Shown here: in pieces, positions 51,806-60,810 of the stretch
Layout of the letters: each line of letters begins with the position of its first letter
Position numbering within the stretch: position 1 is the first letter of the stretch
Assembly: GCF_001437425.1 (NCBI RefSeq)
Contig: NZ_JQCD01000031.1
Location: 35,838-99,837, forward strand
Direction of reading: 5' to 3'
Length of the DNA: 64,000 bases
Source of the DNA: Weissella minor
GTDB lineage: Bacteria; Bacillota; Bacilli; Lactobacillales; Lactobacillaceae
The notes under the pieces: generated by a model
Told to the model about the DNA's origin: nothing
What the model saw: the letters and a program-made list of their open reading frames with translations, nothing else
The model's database searches: none
Translations under genes and position numbers: made by a program

Positions 51806-52918
51806 ATGATGATTGATATGTGGTCTGATGAAAAAATTCATGAATTCAGAGAAACATTATTAAGTTGGTATGATGCTGATGGGCGCGCAACTTTACCTTG
51901 GCGTCAAGATACCAGTCCATATCGGGTTTGGGTATCTGAAATCATGTTACAGCAGACGCAAGTTAACACGGTTATTCCATATTTTGAGCGATTTATGACG
52001 CGTTTTCCAACTGTACAAAGTTTAGCGGAAGCACCTGAAGCTGATTTATTAAAAGTTTGGGAAGGCTTGGGTTATTATTCTCGAGTTCGTAATATGCAAA
52101 AAGCAGCTCAACAAGTAGTTGGTGATTTTCAGGGTGAGTGGCCTAAAACGATGAAGGAATTGCAAACGTTAAAAGGGATTGGCCCCTATACAGCGGCAGC
52201 AATTGCTAGTATTGCTTTTAAAGAACCCGTGGCAGCGATTGACGGGAATGCTTTTCGTGTTTTTTCGCGTTTGTTTAAAATTGATTCAGATATTGCCCAA
52301 CCAGCTACCCGTAAAGAATTCTTTGAATTGGGAAATAAAATTATCGATCCCGTTCGTCCAGGAGATTTTAATCAAGCAATTATGGACTTAGGTTCTTCCT
52401 TTATGACAGCTAAAAACTATGACTCGGAAAATTCACCAGTCAAAGCATTTAATGCTGCTTATTTAGATGGGACTGAATCCTATTATCCAGTAAAATCAAA
52501 AGCTAAAAAAGCTAAGCGGGTTAATTATGCGGCCATATTAGTGCAAAATGATGATGACTATTTGTGGGAAAAGCGACCAGAAGATGGGATGCTAGCAAAT
52601 TTTTGGACAGTGCCATTGGTTAACATCGATGAATTTATTGATGATGCAGATGTGCAGTGGACCGATGATGAAATTAAAATCGCTTTAGAAGGTTATTTAT
52701 TGAAAAATTATGGCATTTCTGCGTCTCTATCTATGGTAGAAATTAAACCGATTACACATGTTTATACCCATCAAAAATGGTATGTTTCGGTCTTTAGTGC
52801 AGTTATTAGTTCAGATACACCATTAAAGCAAGGAAATTGGCGGGATTTTGAGACTTTAATGCAGGATCCACAGCCCAAAATTCAAGAAAAAATTTGGAAA
52901 GCCATGCAAATAAAATAA
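51806..52918 (+). CDS. mutY: Adenine DNA glycosylase MutY lacking the Fe-S cluster
   Basis: It removes adenine mispaired with 8-oxoguanine. The 370-residue protein has the helix-hairpin-helix LKGIGPYTAAAIASIAF, catalytic Glu45 (VSEIMLQQTQV) and Asp146 (AAIDGNAFRVFSR), and a C-terminal Nudix-like domain for 8-oxoG recognition. The usual C-X6-C-X2-C-X5-C loop after NQAxMDLG is replaced by SSFMTAKNYDSENSPVKAF with no Cys, so the 4Fe-4S cluster is lost. Clusterless MutY proteins are known in some lactic acid bacteria. ATG follows AGAGGGGGAGTC. Confidence 0.93.
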   Translation: MMIDMWSDEKIHEFRETLLSWYDADGRATLPWRQDTSPYRVWVSEIMLQQTQVNTVIPYFERFMTRFPTVQSLAEAPEADLLKVWEGLGYYSRVRNMQKAAQQVVGDFQGEWPKTMKELQTLKGIGPYTAAAIASIAFKEPVAAIDGNAFRVFSRLFKIDSDIAQPATRKEFFELGNKIIDPVRPGDFNQAIMDLGSSFMTAKNYDSENSPVKAFNAAYLDGTESYYPVKSKAKKAKRVNYAAILVQNDDDYLWEKRPEDGMLANFWTVPLVNIDEFIDDADVQWTDDEIKIALEGYLLKNYGISASLSMVEIKPITHVYTHQKWYVSVFSAVISSDTPLKQGNWRDFETLMQDPQPKIQEKIWKAMQIK

Positions 52919-52924
52919 CAAATT

Positions 52925-52960
52925 ACAGAATTATGTTTCACATGGAACATAATTCTGTTT
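52925..52960. terminator. mutY terminator hairpin containing parS-like site 9
   Basis: ACAGAATTATG and its complement CATAATTCTGT flank TGTTTCACATGGAACA (52934-52949) and are followed by TTTTAG. The parS-like core sits in the apical part of the hairpin. Confidence 0.75.
52934..52949. promoter_or_regulatory. parS-like ParB site 9
   Basis: TGTTTCACATGGAACA, about 0.8 kb upstream of parA and 1.6 kb upstream of parB; the closest site to the par genes. Confidence 0.8.
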
Positions 52961-53037
52961 TAGTATGATTGCAAGTATTGATAAGATAGGCATTTTGCGC
53001 TATTCTTTTATTATTGGAATCAGTTTGGAGAAATATA

Positions 53038-53757
53038 ATGAACCCTGAAGAATTTGCGGCGGCTTTACGTGAGAATGAGATTGTCTTAGATGAACAGCAA
53101 TTGGACCAATTTAATAAATATTATGAGCGCTTGGTTGCCGTAAATGAGCACATGAATTTAACGGCAATCACAGATCGAGATGAAGTGTATTTGAAGCATT
53201 TCTATGATTCACTCACACTGGCTTTAGCCTATCCAAAACTACAGAGTGAACCATTGAAAATGATCGATGTTGGAGCAGGAGCTGGTTTTCCTTCTCTACC
53301 ATTGAAAATTGTTTTCCCACAATTAGAGATTACAATTATTGATTCATTAAATAAGCGAATTAAATTTTTGCAAGAATTAGTATCAGAGTTAGGCTTAGAA
53401 GGCGTTAAAGTTGTACATGCACGTGCTGAAGAGTTTGGTGGGAAAAAGAGTCCAGACCGTGAGCAATATGATGTTGCAACTGCCCGAGCTTTGGCCCGCT
53501 TGAATGTATTGGGTGAACTGACTTTGCCTTTTGTTAAGGAACAAGGGGTGTTATTAGCCATGAAGGGTAGTCAGGCCCAAGATGAAGTTGCCCAAGCGAG
53601 CGGTGCGATTAATACATTGGGTGGCAAGCTACAACAAGAAATTGATGTCACTTTGCCTAATGGTGATCCACGCACTGTTATTATTATCGAAAAAGTTAAA
53701 CCAACACCAAAGAGATATCCTCGTAAGCCAGGGGATCCGGTAAGAAAGCCACTATAG
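53038..53757 (+). CDS. rsmG: 16S rRNA (guanine527-N7)-methyltransferase
   Basis: The 239-residue SAM-dependent methyltransferase was formerly called GidB. SAM-binding VGAGAGFPSLPLKIVFP lies near residue 80 and the conserved ATARALARLNVLGELTLPF near 155. The position upstream of parA-parB is the classical origin-proximal order of Firmicutes. The frame opens at 53014, but ATG at 53038 follows TTTGGAGAAATATA. It is 16 bp before parA. Confidence 0.95.
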   Translation: MNPEEFAAALRENEIVLDEQQLDQFNKYYERLVAVNEHMNLTAITDRDEVYLKHFYDSLTLALAYPKLQSEPLKMIDVGAGAGFPSLPLKIVFPQLEITIIDSLNKRIKFLQELVSELGLEGVKVVHARAEEFGGKKSPDREQYDVATARALARLNVLGELTLPFVKEQGVLLAMKGSQAQDEVAQASGAINTLGGKLQQEIDVTLPNGDPRTVIIIEKVKPTPKRYPRKPGDPVRKPL

Positions 53758-53773
53758 ACGAAAGGAAGATTTG

Positions 53774-54544
53774 ATGGGACACGTTATTGCATTAGCAAAT
53801 CAAAAAGGTGGAGTCGGCAAAACGACAACCACAGTTAATCTAGGGGCGTCATTGGCGACCTTAGGTAAGAAGGTCTTACTCATTGATACTGATGCGCAAG
53901 GAAATGCGACTTCAGGGTCAGGGATTCAAAAGTCGACGATTGAACGTGATGTATATGATGTCCTTGTGAACGAAATGCCAATCAAGGAAGCAATTCTACC
54001 CACTGCACATCCAGATATGGATATTGTGCCAGCAACGATTCGTCTAGCTGGAGCTGAACTAGAATTAGCACCAGTGATGGCTCGTGAATTGCGTTTGAAG
54101 CAGGCCGTTGATAAGGTGCGAGAAGAATACGATTATATTTTAATCGATAATCCACCTTCGTTAGGACTTGTTACCATCAATACTTTCTCAGCTGCTGATT
54201 CAATTTTGATCCCAGTTCAAGCTGAATATTACGCGCTAGAAGGTTTAGGGCAATTGATGAATAACATGCAATTGGTTGAACAACATTTTAATCCTGATTT
54301 AGAAGTTGAAGGTGTTTTGTTGACGATGGTTGATACGCGAACTAACTTAGCAAATGAAGTTGTTGAAAGTGTTCGTGAATATTTTGGTAGTGAAGTCTAT
54401 CAAACAACCATTCCACGTAATGTTCGTTTATCAGAGGCGCCTTCACATGGTTTGCCAATTATTGATTACGATAATAAATCACGTGGTGCTGAAGTCTATC
54501 TTGAATTGGCAAAGGAGGTCTTGGCAGCACATGGCGACAAATAA
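53774..54544 (+). CDS. parA: Chromosome partitioning ATPase ParA (Soj)
   Basis: The 256-residue Walker-type ATPase binds DNA nonspecifically in the ATP form and moves ParB-parS complexes or regulates replication initiation. The deviant Walker A is ANQKGGVGKTTTTVNLG near residue 8, the A' motif is LLIDTDAQGNAT, and Walker B is YILIDNPPSLGLVT. It is in the Soj size range with no N-terminal HTH, as for chromosomal ParA. ATG at 53774 follows AAAGGAAGATTTG. It overlaps parB by 14 bp. Confidence 0.94.
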   Translation: MGHVIALANQKGGVGKTTTTVNLGASLATLGKKVLLIDTDAQGNATSGSGIQKSTIERDVYDVLVNEMPIKEAILPTAHPDMDIVPATIRLAGAELELAPVMARELRLKQAVDKVREEYDYILIDNPPSLGLVTINTFSAADSILIPVQAEYYALEGLGQLMNNMQLVEQHFNPDLEVEGVLLTMVDTRTNLANEVVESVREYFGSEVYQTTIPRNVRLSEAPSHGLPIIDYDNKSRGAEVYLELAKEVLAAHGDK

Positions 54545-55421
54545 GAAGAAGTCTATTCTAGGAAATGGCGGTGGTTTGGGCGCTTTATTTGCGGATCAAG
54601 GGTTAGATACCACTGTTTCAAATGAAGATACAGTCCGTGAATTAGCGCCAGACACGATTATTGCTAATCCGTTCCAGCCACGCCATATTTTTAATGAAGA
54701 TGCCTTGCAGGACTTGGCCGCTTCTATTAAAGAAAATGGTGTCTTGCAACCCATTATTGTGCGTCACAGTCCCAAGGATAGCCAAAAGTATGAAATTCTG
54801 GCTGGCGAACGTCGTTGGCGGGCTGCGCAATTAGCTGGTTTGGCAGAAATTCCAGCGATTGTCCGTAAATTTAATGATGACCAAATGTTGCAAGCGTCGA
54901 TTTTGGAAAATTTGCAGCGTGAAGATTTGACGCCCTTGGAAGAAGCGCAAGCATATCGCGATATGATGACGGCTTTGAACCTAACGCAAGAGCAAGTTGC
55001 GAAGCGTCTAGGTAAGGCCCGTTCAGCAGTGGCCAATCTTTTGCGTTTGCTTAATTTACCTGATGAAGTTAAGCAGATGGTGAATGATGGCGAGCTATCG
55101 ATGGGCCAAGCCCGAACGTTGTTAGGGCTTCACAATAAGCGTCGAATTACGCCAGTTGCAAAGCGCGTTGTTCGCGAAGGGATGACCGTTCGCCAAGTTG
55201 AGCAATTAGTAAATAAGCTTAATGAGCAGGGTGAATTAAATGCAAAACCGCAAGAACAATCAGCTTATGTCACGGAAACACAGACGGCATTAGAAGAAAA
55301 GTTTGGTACAAAGGTCAATGTGACGCGTAACCGTAAAGGTGCCGGTAAAATTGAAATCTCATATTTATCGGACGAGGATTTAAATCGAATTTTTGAAGTA
55401 CTAGATATTTCTTTCGACTAA
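54531..55421 (+). CDS. parB: Chromosome partitioning protein ParB (Spo0J)
   Basis: The 296-residue CTP-dependent clamp loads at parS. The N-terminal CTPase domain carries NPFQPRHIF, GERRWRAAQLAGL and ENLQREDLTPLEEAQAY. The central HTH is TQEQVAKRLGKARSAVANLL; the recognition segment GKARSAVAN differs from GKSRPHIxN of Bacillus Spo0J. The C-terminal dimerisation domain is present. The frame extends back to 54354 inside parA, but ATG at 54531 follows AAAGGAGGTCTTGGCAGC. Nine parS-like sites lie to its left. Confidence 0.94.
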   Translation: MATNKKKSILGNGGGLGALFADQGLDTTVSNEDTVRELAPDTIIANPFQPRHIFNEDALQDLAASIKENGVLQPIIVRHSPKDSQKYEILAGERRWRAAQLAGLAEIPAIVRKFNDDQMLQASILENLQREDLTPLEEAQAYRDMMTALNLTQEQVAKRLGKARSAVANLLRLLNLPDEVKQMVNDGELSMGQARTLLGLHNKRRITPVAKRVVREGMTVRQVEQLVNKLNEQGELNAKPQEQSAYVTETQTALEEKFGTKVNVTRNRKGAGKIEISYLSDEDLNRIFEVLDISFD

Positions 55422-55438
55422 ATTAGAGGAGCAAAGGC

Positions 55439-55624
55439 ATGTACGAATTACATGATATTGTGGAAATGCGTAAAGGACACCCATGCGGTAAGAACGAGTG
55501 GGAAATTGTGCGCATAGGAGCAGATATGAAGCTTGTCTGTCAAGGCTGCCAGCACCAAGTAACCATGTCACGCCACGATTTTGATAAGCGCTTTAAGCGC
55601 GTTTTGAAAAAAGCAGCCGAGTAA
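55439..55624 (+). CDS. DUF951 family protein (YyzM-like)
   Basis: The 61-residue protein matches DUF951: YELHDIVEMRKGHPCGKNEW and LVCQGCQHQVTMSRHDFDKRFKRV. Three Cys (PCG, CQGC) suggest a small metal-binding fold. It usually sits between parB and ychF in Firmicutes, as here, 17 bp after parB. The function is unknown; a link with replication or translation is only suggested by the conserved neighbourhood. ATG follows AGAGGAGCAAAGGC. Confidence 0.88.
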   Translation: MYELHDIVEMRKGHPCGKNEWEIVRIGADMKLVCQGCQHQVTMSRHDFDKRFKRVLKKAAE

Positions 55625-55650
55625 AGATATAGAATAAGGGGAATTTAAAA

Positions 55651-56754
55651 ATGGCTTTAACAGCAGGGATTGTTGGACTGCCCAACGTTGGGAAATCAAC
55701 TTTATTTAACGCAATTACTAAAGCAGGGGCAGAAATGGCGAACTACCCATTCGCAACGATTGAGCCTAATGTTGGTATGGTTGAAGTGCCAGACGCACGT
55801 TTGGATCGCATTCAAGAATTAGTACCAGCTGATAAGTTGGTACCAACAACTTTTGAATTTACAGATATTGCTGGAATTGTTAAAGGGGCTTCACAAGGTG
55901 AAGGACTTGGAAACAAATTCTTGGAAAACATTCGTCAAATGAATGCCATTGTGCACGTTGTTCGTGCCTTTGACGATGATGACATTACACACGTTTCAGG
56001 TGTTGTGGATCCAATTGCGGACATTGAAACAATTAATACAGAATTAGTTTTGGCTGATTTGGAAGCTGTTGACAAGCGTTACGCGAAGGTCGAAAAGATG
56101 GCTAAGTCAGCGAAGGATAAAGACGCAATTGCTGAATATGAAGTGTTAGAAAAGTTGAAGCCAGCGCTTGAAGCCGGTCAACCCGCACGTTCAATTGAGT
56201 GGAACGAAGAAGAGCAAAAGATTGTTCAAGGTTTGTTCTTGCTTACATCAAAGCCAGTCTTGTACGTAGCGAATGTTGCTGAAGATGATATGGCTGACCC
56301 AACTGTTGGTGACTACTACAAGCAAGTTGCTGAATATGCGGAAAAAGACCATGCTGAAATTATTGGAATTTCAGCACGAGCAGAAGAAGAAATCGCTGAA
56401 ATGGATGATGAAGACAAGCAAGAATTCATGGAATTGCAAGGAATTACTGAGCCTGGTTTGAATCGTTTGATTCGTACGGCTTATCACTTGCTAGACTTGC
56501 GTACATTCTTTACTGCCGGTGGTAAGGAAACGCGTGCTTGGACGTTTAAGGCTGGTATGAAAGCCCCAGAAACAGCTGGTGTTATTCATTCAGACTTTGA
56601 GCGTGGATTTATTCGTGCCGAGACTGTTGCCTTTGATGATTTGGATCAATTTGGATCAATGAAGGCCGTTAAGGAAGCCGGTAAGCGTCGTTCAGAAGGT
56701 AAGGAATACGTTGTCCAAGATGGGGACATCATGGAATTCCTATTTAATGTATAA
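55651..56754 (+). CDS. ychF: Ribosome-binding ATPase YchF
   Basis: The 367-residue OBG-type P-loop ATPase has G1 GLPNVGKSTLFNAIT, G3 DIAGIVKGASQGEGLG, a coiled-coil insertion and a C-terminal TGS domain (ETRAWTFKAGMKAPETAG, YVVQDGDIMEFLFNV). It binds ATP in preference to GTP and associates with ribosomes under stress. It belongs to the conserved origin-proximal block. ATG follows AAGGGGAATTTAAAA. The DUF1129 gene follows directly. Confidence 0.96.
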   Translation: MALTAGIVGLPNVGKSTLFNAITKAGAEMANYPFATIEPNVGMVEVPDARLDRIQELVPADKLVPTTFEFTDIAGIVKGASQGEGLGNKFLENIRQMNAIVHVVRAFDDDDITHVSGVVDPIADIETINTELVLADLEAVDKRYAKVEKMAKSAKDKDAIAEYEVLEKLKPALEAGQPARSIEWNEEEQKIVQGLFLLTSKPVLYVANVAEDDMADPTVGDYYKQVAEYAEKDHAEIIGISARAEEEIAEMDDEDKQEFMELQGITEPGLNRLIRTAYHLLDLRTFFTAGGKETRAWTFKAGMKAPETAGVIHSDFERGFIRAETVAFDDLDQFGSMKAVKEAGKRRSEGKEYVVQDGDIMEFLFNV

Positions 56755-56766
56755 TTGGAGAAACTA

Positions 56767-57498
56767 ATGGTAGAAAATAATACAGAAGAACAAGCCATTC
56801 CAAAGTTGAAGAATCGCGATCAACTAGCGGAAAGTGGTTTATCAAAGCGTAATCAAGACTTTATGTGGCAAGTCCAAAGTTTGGCATCTGCCGATCAAGT
56901 TAATACAGGGATGGTTGCTGATATTGAAGCCCAATTGTTAGCCGGGCAAAAGACAGGTCAAACTGCCAAGCAAATTTATGGCACACCTAAGCAAGCATTG
57001 GGCCAAGAAATTAAAGAAGTTCAACAAGGCCAGAGCCAAGGCGTAAATTATGCTGCGAATGGATTTTGGAACATTGCGATCGATAATACTTTCGTGTTCT
57101 TGATGATGTTTAGTTTGATGTTTGGTGTTATGTTGATGTTTAGCTCAGAGCAAATCGTTTCTGAGGGTGCACAAGCTGGTTCATTAGGAATTACAGCATT
57201 GATTTTGACGGCCGTTAGTGGTGGTGGACTATTTGCTGCTTGGACGTTGTTGATGGCACCAGCAAAAAATGGACAAAAGACAAGTATTTGGTTACGAATC
57301 TTGGGATCACTTTTGATTTTTGCCACATGGTTTATTTTGTACATGGCATTCGGACTAATCATTCCATCAGTTATTAATCCAATTCTACCAGGCTGGATTT
57401 ATTTGATTGTTGCCGGAACGTCTTTCATTGGTTTCCAATGGTGGCGTCGTAAGACTGGTATGCAAGGTGGTTTCTTGGGTGGAGCAAATCGTAAGTAA
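56767..57498 (+). CDS. DUF1129 family membrane protein
   Basis: The 243-residue protein has a cytosolic N-terminal part (LKNRDQLAESGLSKRNQDFM, QAKQIYGTPKQAL region) and four predicted helices from about residue 98 (NTFVFLMMFSLMFGVMLMF and following), as in DUF1129 proteins found next to ychF in lactobacilli. The function is unknown. The frame opens at TTG 56755, and ATG at 56767 follows TTGGAGAAACTA. It is probably co-transcribed with ychF and the response regulator that follows 47 bp later. Confidence 0.87.
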   Translation: MVENNTEEQAIPKLKNRDQLAESGLSKRNQDFMWQVQSLASADQVNTGMVADIEAQLLAGQKTGQTAKQIYGTPKQALGQEIKEVQQGQSQGVNYAANGFWNIAIDNTFVFLMMFSLMFGVMLMFSSEQIVSEGAQAGSLGITALILTAVSGGGLFAAWTLLMAPAKNGQKTSIWLRILGSLLIFATWFILYMAFGLIIPSVINPILPGWIYLIVAGTSFIGFQWWRRKTGMQGGFLGGANRK

Positions 57499-57545
57499 GA
57501 TTGCACCTATCTAAGTCGTTTAAAGACAAAGAATCGGGGTATACG

Positions 57546-58235
57546 ATGAAAATATTGATTGTTGATGATGATCATGAAATTTCAGAATTGCTTGAAATTT
57601 ATGTAAAAAATGAAGGTTATGAGCCGATGACGGCTGATAATGGAAAAGATGCATTGAAGAAATTACGTACAAATCCGGATGTTGGGTTGGTTATTTTAGA
57701 CATTATGATGCCTGAAATGGATGGAACCGAAGTGGTTAAGGAAATTCGTAAGGATAATCCGATTCCAATTTTGTTATTATCAGCTAAGTCAGGTGCCATG
57801 GATAAAATCCAAGGCTTGATTCAAGGTGCTGACGATTACGTTACCAAGCCATTTAATCCATTAGAAGTGATGGCACGTGTGCGTGCTTTGCTTCGCCGTT
57901 CTCAAAATGGCATGCAACAAGAAGCGCCTGAAATTTTAGATATTGGGCCTTTGACGATTAACAAGGATAGCCATGAAGTTAAGACAGCCGATGGTGTTGA
58001 AGTTAATTTGACAGCCTTAGAATTCGGAATCTTATATTTGTTGGCTTCACATCCAAATCGTGTCTTCAGTGCTGATGATATTTTCGAACGTGTTTGGCAA
58101 CAAGAATCAGTTGTTTCAGCTAAAACGGTTATGGTGCACGTATCGCACTTACGTGATAAGTTGGAAGAAGCGACTGGTGGTAATCAAGTTGTCCAAACTG
58201 TTTGGGGTGTTGGATACAAGATTGAAGTCTTATAA
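57546..58235 (+). CDS. OmpR-family response regulator
   Basis: The 229-residue regulator has a receiver with DDDHEISELL and phospho-acceptor Asp52 (VILDIMMPEMDG), Lys in YVTKPFNPLEV, and a winged-helix output (ALEFGILYLLASHPNRVFSA, shown in part; TVMVHVSHLRDKLEE). It looks like the VanR/YycF-like group, but the target genes are unknown. The frame opens at TTG 57501, and ATG at 57546 aligns with the family. It is followed 17 bp later by its kinase. Confidence 0.88.
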   Translation: MKILIVDDDHEISELLEIYVKNEGYEPMTADNGKDALKKLRTNPDVGLVILDIMMPEMDGTEVVKEIRKDNPIPILLLSAKSGAMDKIQGLIQGADDYVTKPFNPLEVMARVRALLRRSQNGMQQEAPEILDIGPLTINKDSHEVKTADGVEVNLTALEFGILYLLASHPNRVFSADDIFERVWQQESVVSAKTVMVHVSHLRDKLEEATGGNQVVQTVWGVGYKIEVL

Positions 58236-58252
58236 GATTGAAGGAATTAGGG

Positions 58253-59389
58253 ATGAAACAAAATACTTTAGAATGGCTTGTATTTAGCATTAAAAGTGTC
58301 GTTTCGGCCCTATTTTTTGTTTTCGCGTTTGGTGGGGCTGCCACATTATTTCAATTGCTTAAGCATCATATGCTTGATGCTAGTTTGCTGTATGCCTTTT
58401 GGAATGAGCAAACCGTGGTTGCCGTAATTGTTGGGATTGTGTTGGCCGGCGGATGGTTATTGAGTGTACGTTACTTTTATACACAATTACAATTAACAAC
58501 GTTGACGCAAGCCGTAGAAGATTTGCAGACGCAATTGACGGATTCAAAAAATAGTGATGCAGGAACGACTTTAACAGCAATGCATCTAGGACGGCGTTTA
58601 AATCCATTGGCAACAAGTGTGAATGATTTATATGTTGCAGCACAAAGTGCAATGGAAGAAGAACGCGATATTGAACGTTCAAAAGATGAAATGATTACCA
58701 ATGTGTCGCATGATTTGCGGACACCGTTGACTTCGATTTTGGGTTATTTAGGATTGATTGTGAACGATACAGAGCATCATTTAAGTGTCGATGATACTCA
58801 AAAATATGCCGAAACAGCCTTTGGCAAAGCGCAACAAATGAAATTACTTGTTGAAGATTTGTTTGATTACACGCAGGTCCGTCAAGTTGATTTCAAATTG
58901 CGTTGGGCACCCTTGGATTTGGCAGCATTGTTGCAACAATTGGCAGTCTCTTATGAACTTGAAGGTAAACAAAAGAAGGTTGTTATTTCTGCAGTAACGA
59001 ATCCGGATTCAATTGAGATGATGGGTGATCCAGACCAGTTGGCTCGCGTCTTTATGAATTTGATTAGCAATGCGTTGAAGTATGGTAAAGGGGCGACCTT
59101 TATCCGTTTGTCATCAAAGATGATGAAAGAACGTAATCTAGTTGAAGTCCGTGTGACCAATAACGGGGAACCTGTGCCGGAAGAATCTGTTGATCGCCTA
59201 TTTGATCGCTTTTACCGCGTGGAAGGGTCTCGTAATACCGGAACTGGTGGAACTGGTTTAGGTTTGGCTATCGTGCATAGTGTTATTGAAGCCCATGGTG
59301 GTACGATTCGTGTGAGTTCTGATGAAGAATTAACGAGTTTTATTATTCAATTACCATTGAATATTCAAGATGATGATGATGATGTCTAA
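58253..59389 (+). CDS. Sensor histidine kinase (VanS-like layout)
   Basis: The 378-residue kinase has two membrane helices (about 10-34 and 53-73) separated by a very short extracellular loop, so it may sense the membrane itself or a partner protein. A linker helix follows, then HisKA His153 (ITNVSHDLRTPLTSILGYLG), N box FMNLISNALKYG, F box LFDRFYRVEGSRN and G2 GTGLGLAIVHSV. It pairs with the regulator upstream. ATG follows GAAGGAATTAGGG. A terminator closes the operon. Confidence 0.88.
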   Translation: MKQNTLEWLVFSIKSVVSALFFVFAFGGAATLFQLLKHHMLDASLLYAFWNEQTVVAVIVGIVLAGGWLLSVRYFYTQLQLTTLTQAVEDLQTQLTDSKNSDAGTTLTAMHLGRRLNPLATSVNDLYVAAQSAMEEERDIERSKDEMITNVSHDLRTPLTSILGYLGLIVNDTEHHLSVDDTQKYAETAFGKAQQMKLLVEDLFDYTQVRQVDFKLRWAPLDLAALLQQLAVSYELEGKQKKVVISAVTNPDSIEMMGDPDQLARVFMNLISNALKYGKGATFIRLSSKMMKERNLVEVRVTNNGEPVPEESVDRLFDRFYRVEGSRNTGTGGTGLGLAIVHSVIEAHGGTIRVSSDEELTSFIIQLPLNIQDDDDDV

Positions 59390-59392
59390 AAT

Positions 59393-59422
59393 AAAAAACA
59401 TGCGTGTAAACGCATGTTTTTT
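59393..59422 (+). terminator. Terminator of the second two-component operon
   Basis: AAAAAACATGCGT pairs with ACGCATGTTTTTT. Confidence 0.9.
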
Positions 59423-59496
59423 ATTTTGATTGAATTTTCTTGATAATCCCGTATACTTGGGAATATCGTTTCAAAAAGTAAGGAGGAGGTGAGCAT

Positions 59497-60717
59497 ATGA
59501 AAGAATTTATGGATTTGGATCGTAATATCAAATTACGAGCCTTAACTGTTTTTCTAACCGTATTATTGGGAAGCTCAATTGGGCCGAACATGACCATTTA
59601 TTATGTGCAACATTTTGGTTCGTTTTGGACTGGGATTTTACTCATTATTGTGTCAATTGTTGGGCTGATGTTTGGCTTATACGGGGGGCATATCTCTGAC
59701 GTGATTGGCCGTAAACGCACAATTGAATATGGTCAGATTGCGATGTTTGTTGGCTATGGCGTGGCCATGTTTAATAACACGCCTTGGTATGTGAATCCGT
59801 ATGTGACTTTTATTGGTTTCTTGCTAGCCATGGTCGGTTCATCGTTGGCTGATCCGGCGGAACAAGCCATGATGATTGATTCATCAACGCCTGAAAACCG
59901 CCGATTTGTCTTCTCGCTAATTTATTGGATTCTAAACATTGGGGTGATGATTGGTGCAGCAATTGGTGGTTGGTTCTTCCGTGATTATTTGTTTGAATTG
60001 CTATTATTTATGACAATTGTGCCCGTTATTAATTACTGCATTGTTCGCTTTGGAATGACTGAAACACTGATTCGTTCTGAAAACGTTCAAACCACGTCAA
60101 TTATGAGTGCCCTTAAAAGTTATTGGGCGGTGCTCAGTGATCATCGTTACTTTACCTTTGCAATGGGGTCTGTCCTTGCGTCTGTGATTTATTTGCAACC
60201 AGATTACTATTTGGCAGCGCATTTGTCGCAGACCTTTAATGACTATTCGCTTTGGGGGATGGAAATTTACGGACAACGGATGCTATCACTTATGTTAGTG
60301 ATGAATACCATCTTAATTATCGCGACAATGGGCTTTGTGACTAAAGCAACCGCAAAGTGGAATCTTGTGCGGGCCATGGCATTAGGTTTGTTCTTGCAGG
60401 GTGGTGGCTTTGCGCTATCATTCTTGCTTCAAGATTTTTGGCCTTTGGTCGTCACAACCATCATCTTCACAACTGGTGAAATGATTAGTGTGCCGGCTAG
60501 CCAGACCTTGCGTGCAGATATGATGAATCCTGATAAAATCGGCGCGTATTCAGGGGTCTTCGCCGTTACGCGTCCTTTGGGTTCTGTGATTGCCGGAGCT
60601 TTTGTGTCAATTTCAGTTGTTCTTGGTAACTACGGCATTGCCGCCTTGTTGATGGTCCTTGTGTTTGTCGCAATTTACTTAATTGCCCGTGCAACCCATA
60701 TGACAGCGCCTTTTTAA
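59497..60717 (+). CDS. MFS transporter (DHA1-like)
   Basis: The 406-residue major facilitator protein has 12 helices. The loop 2-3 motif is GLYGGHISDVIGRKRTIEYG near residue 62, the half-point loop contains short basic segments, and the motif MSAxKSYW lies at the central loop. The arrangement suggests a drug or metabolite exporter; the substrate is unknown. ATG follows the strong AAGGAGGAGGTGAGCAT. It is monocistronic. Confidence 0.85.
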   Translation: MKEFMDLDRNIKLRALTVFLTVLLGSSIGPNMTIYYVQHFGSFWTGILLIIVSIVGLMFGLYGGHISDVIGRKRTIEYGQIAMFVGYGVAMFNNTPWYVNPYVTFIGFLLAMVGSSLADPAEQAMMIDSSTPENRRFVFSLIYWILNIGVMIGAAIGGWFFRDYLFELLLFMTIVPVINYCIVRFGMTETLIRSENVQTTSIMSALKSYWAVLSDHRYFTFAMGSVLASVIYLQPDYYLAAHLSQTFNDYSLWGMEIYGQRMLSLMLVMNTILIIATMGFVTKATAKWNLVRAMALGLFLQGGGFALSFLLQDFWPLVVTTIIFTTGEMISVPASQTLRADMMNPDKIGAYSGVFAVTRPLGSVIAGAFVSISVVLGNYGIAALLMVLVFVAIYLIARATHMTAPF

Positions 60718-60726
60718 AAAATAAAC

Positions 60727-60752
60727 GACGTGCTTCGGCACGTCTTTTTGCA
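60727..60752 (+). terminator. MFS gene terminator
   Basis: GACGTGC-TTC-GGCACGTC is followed by TTTTT. Confidence 0.85.
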
Positions 60753-60810
60753 TGTGTCGATGTAAGATGCGGCAAAAGCAGATTGAACGTCAATTTGATG
60801 AAGAAGACTA

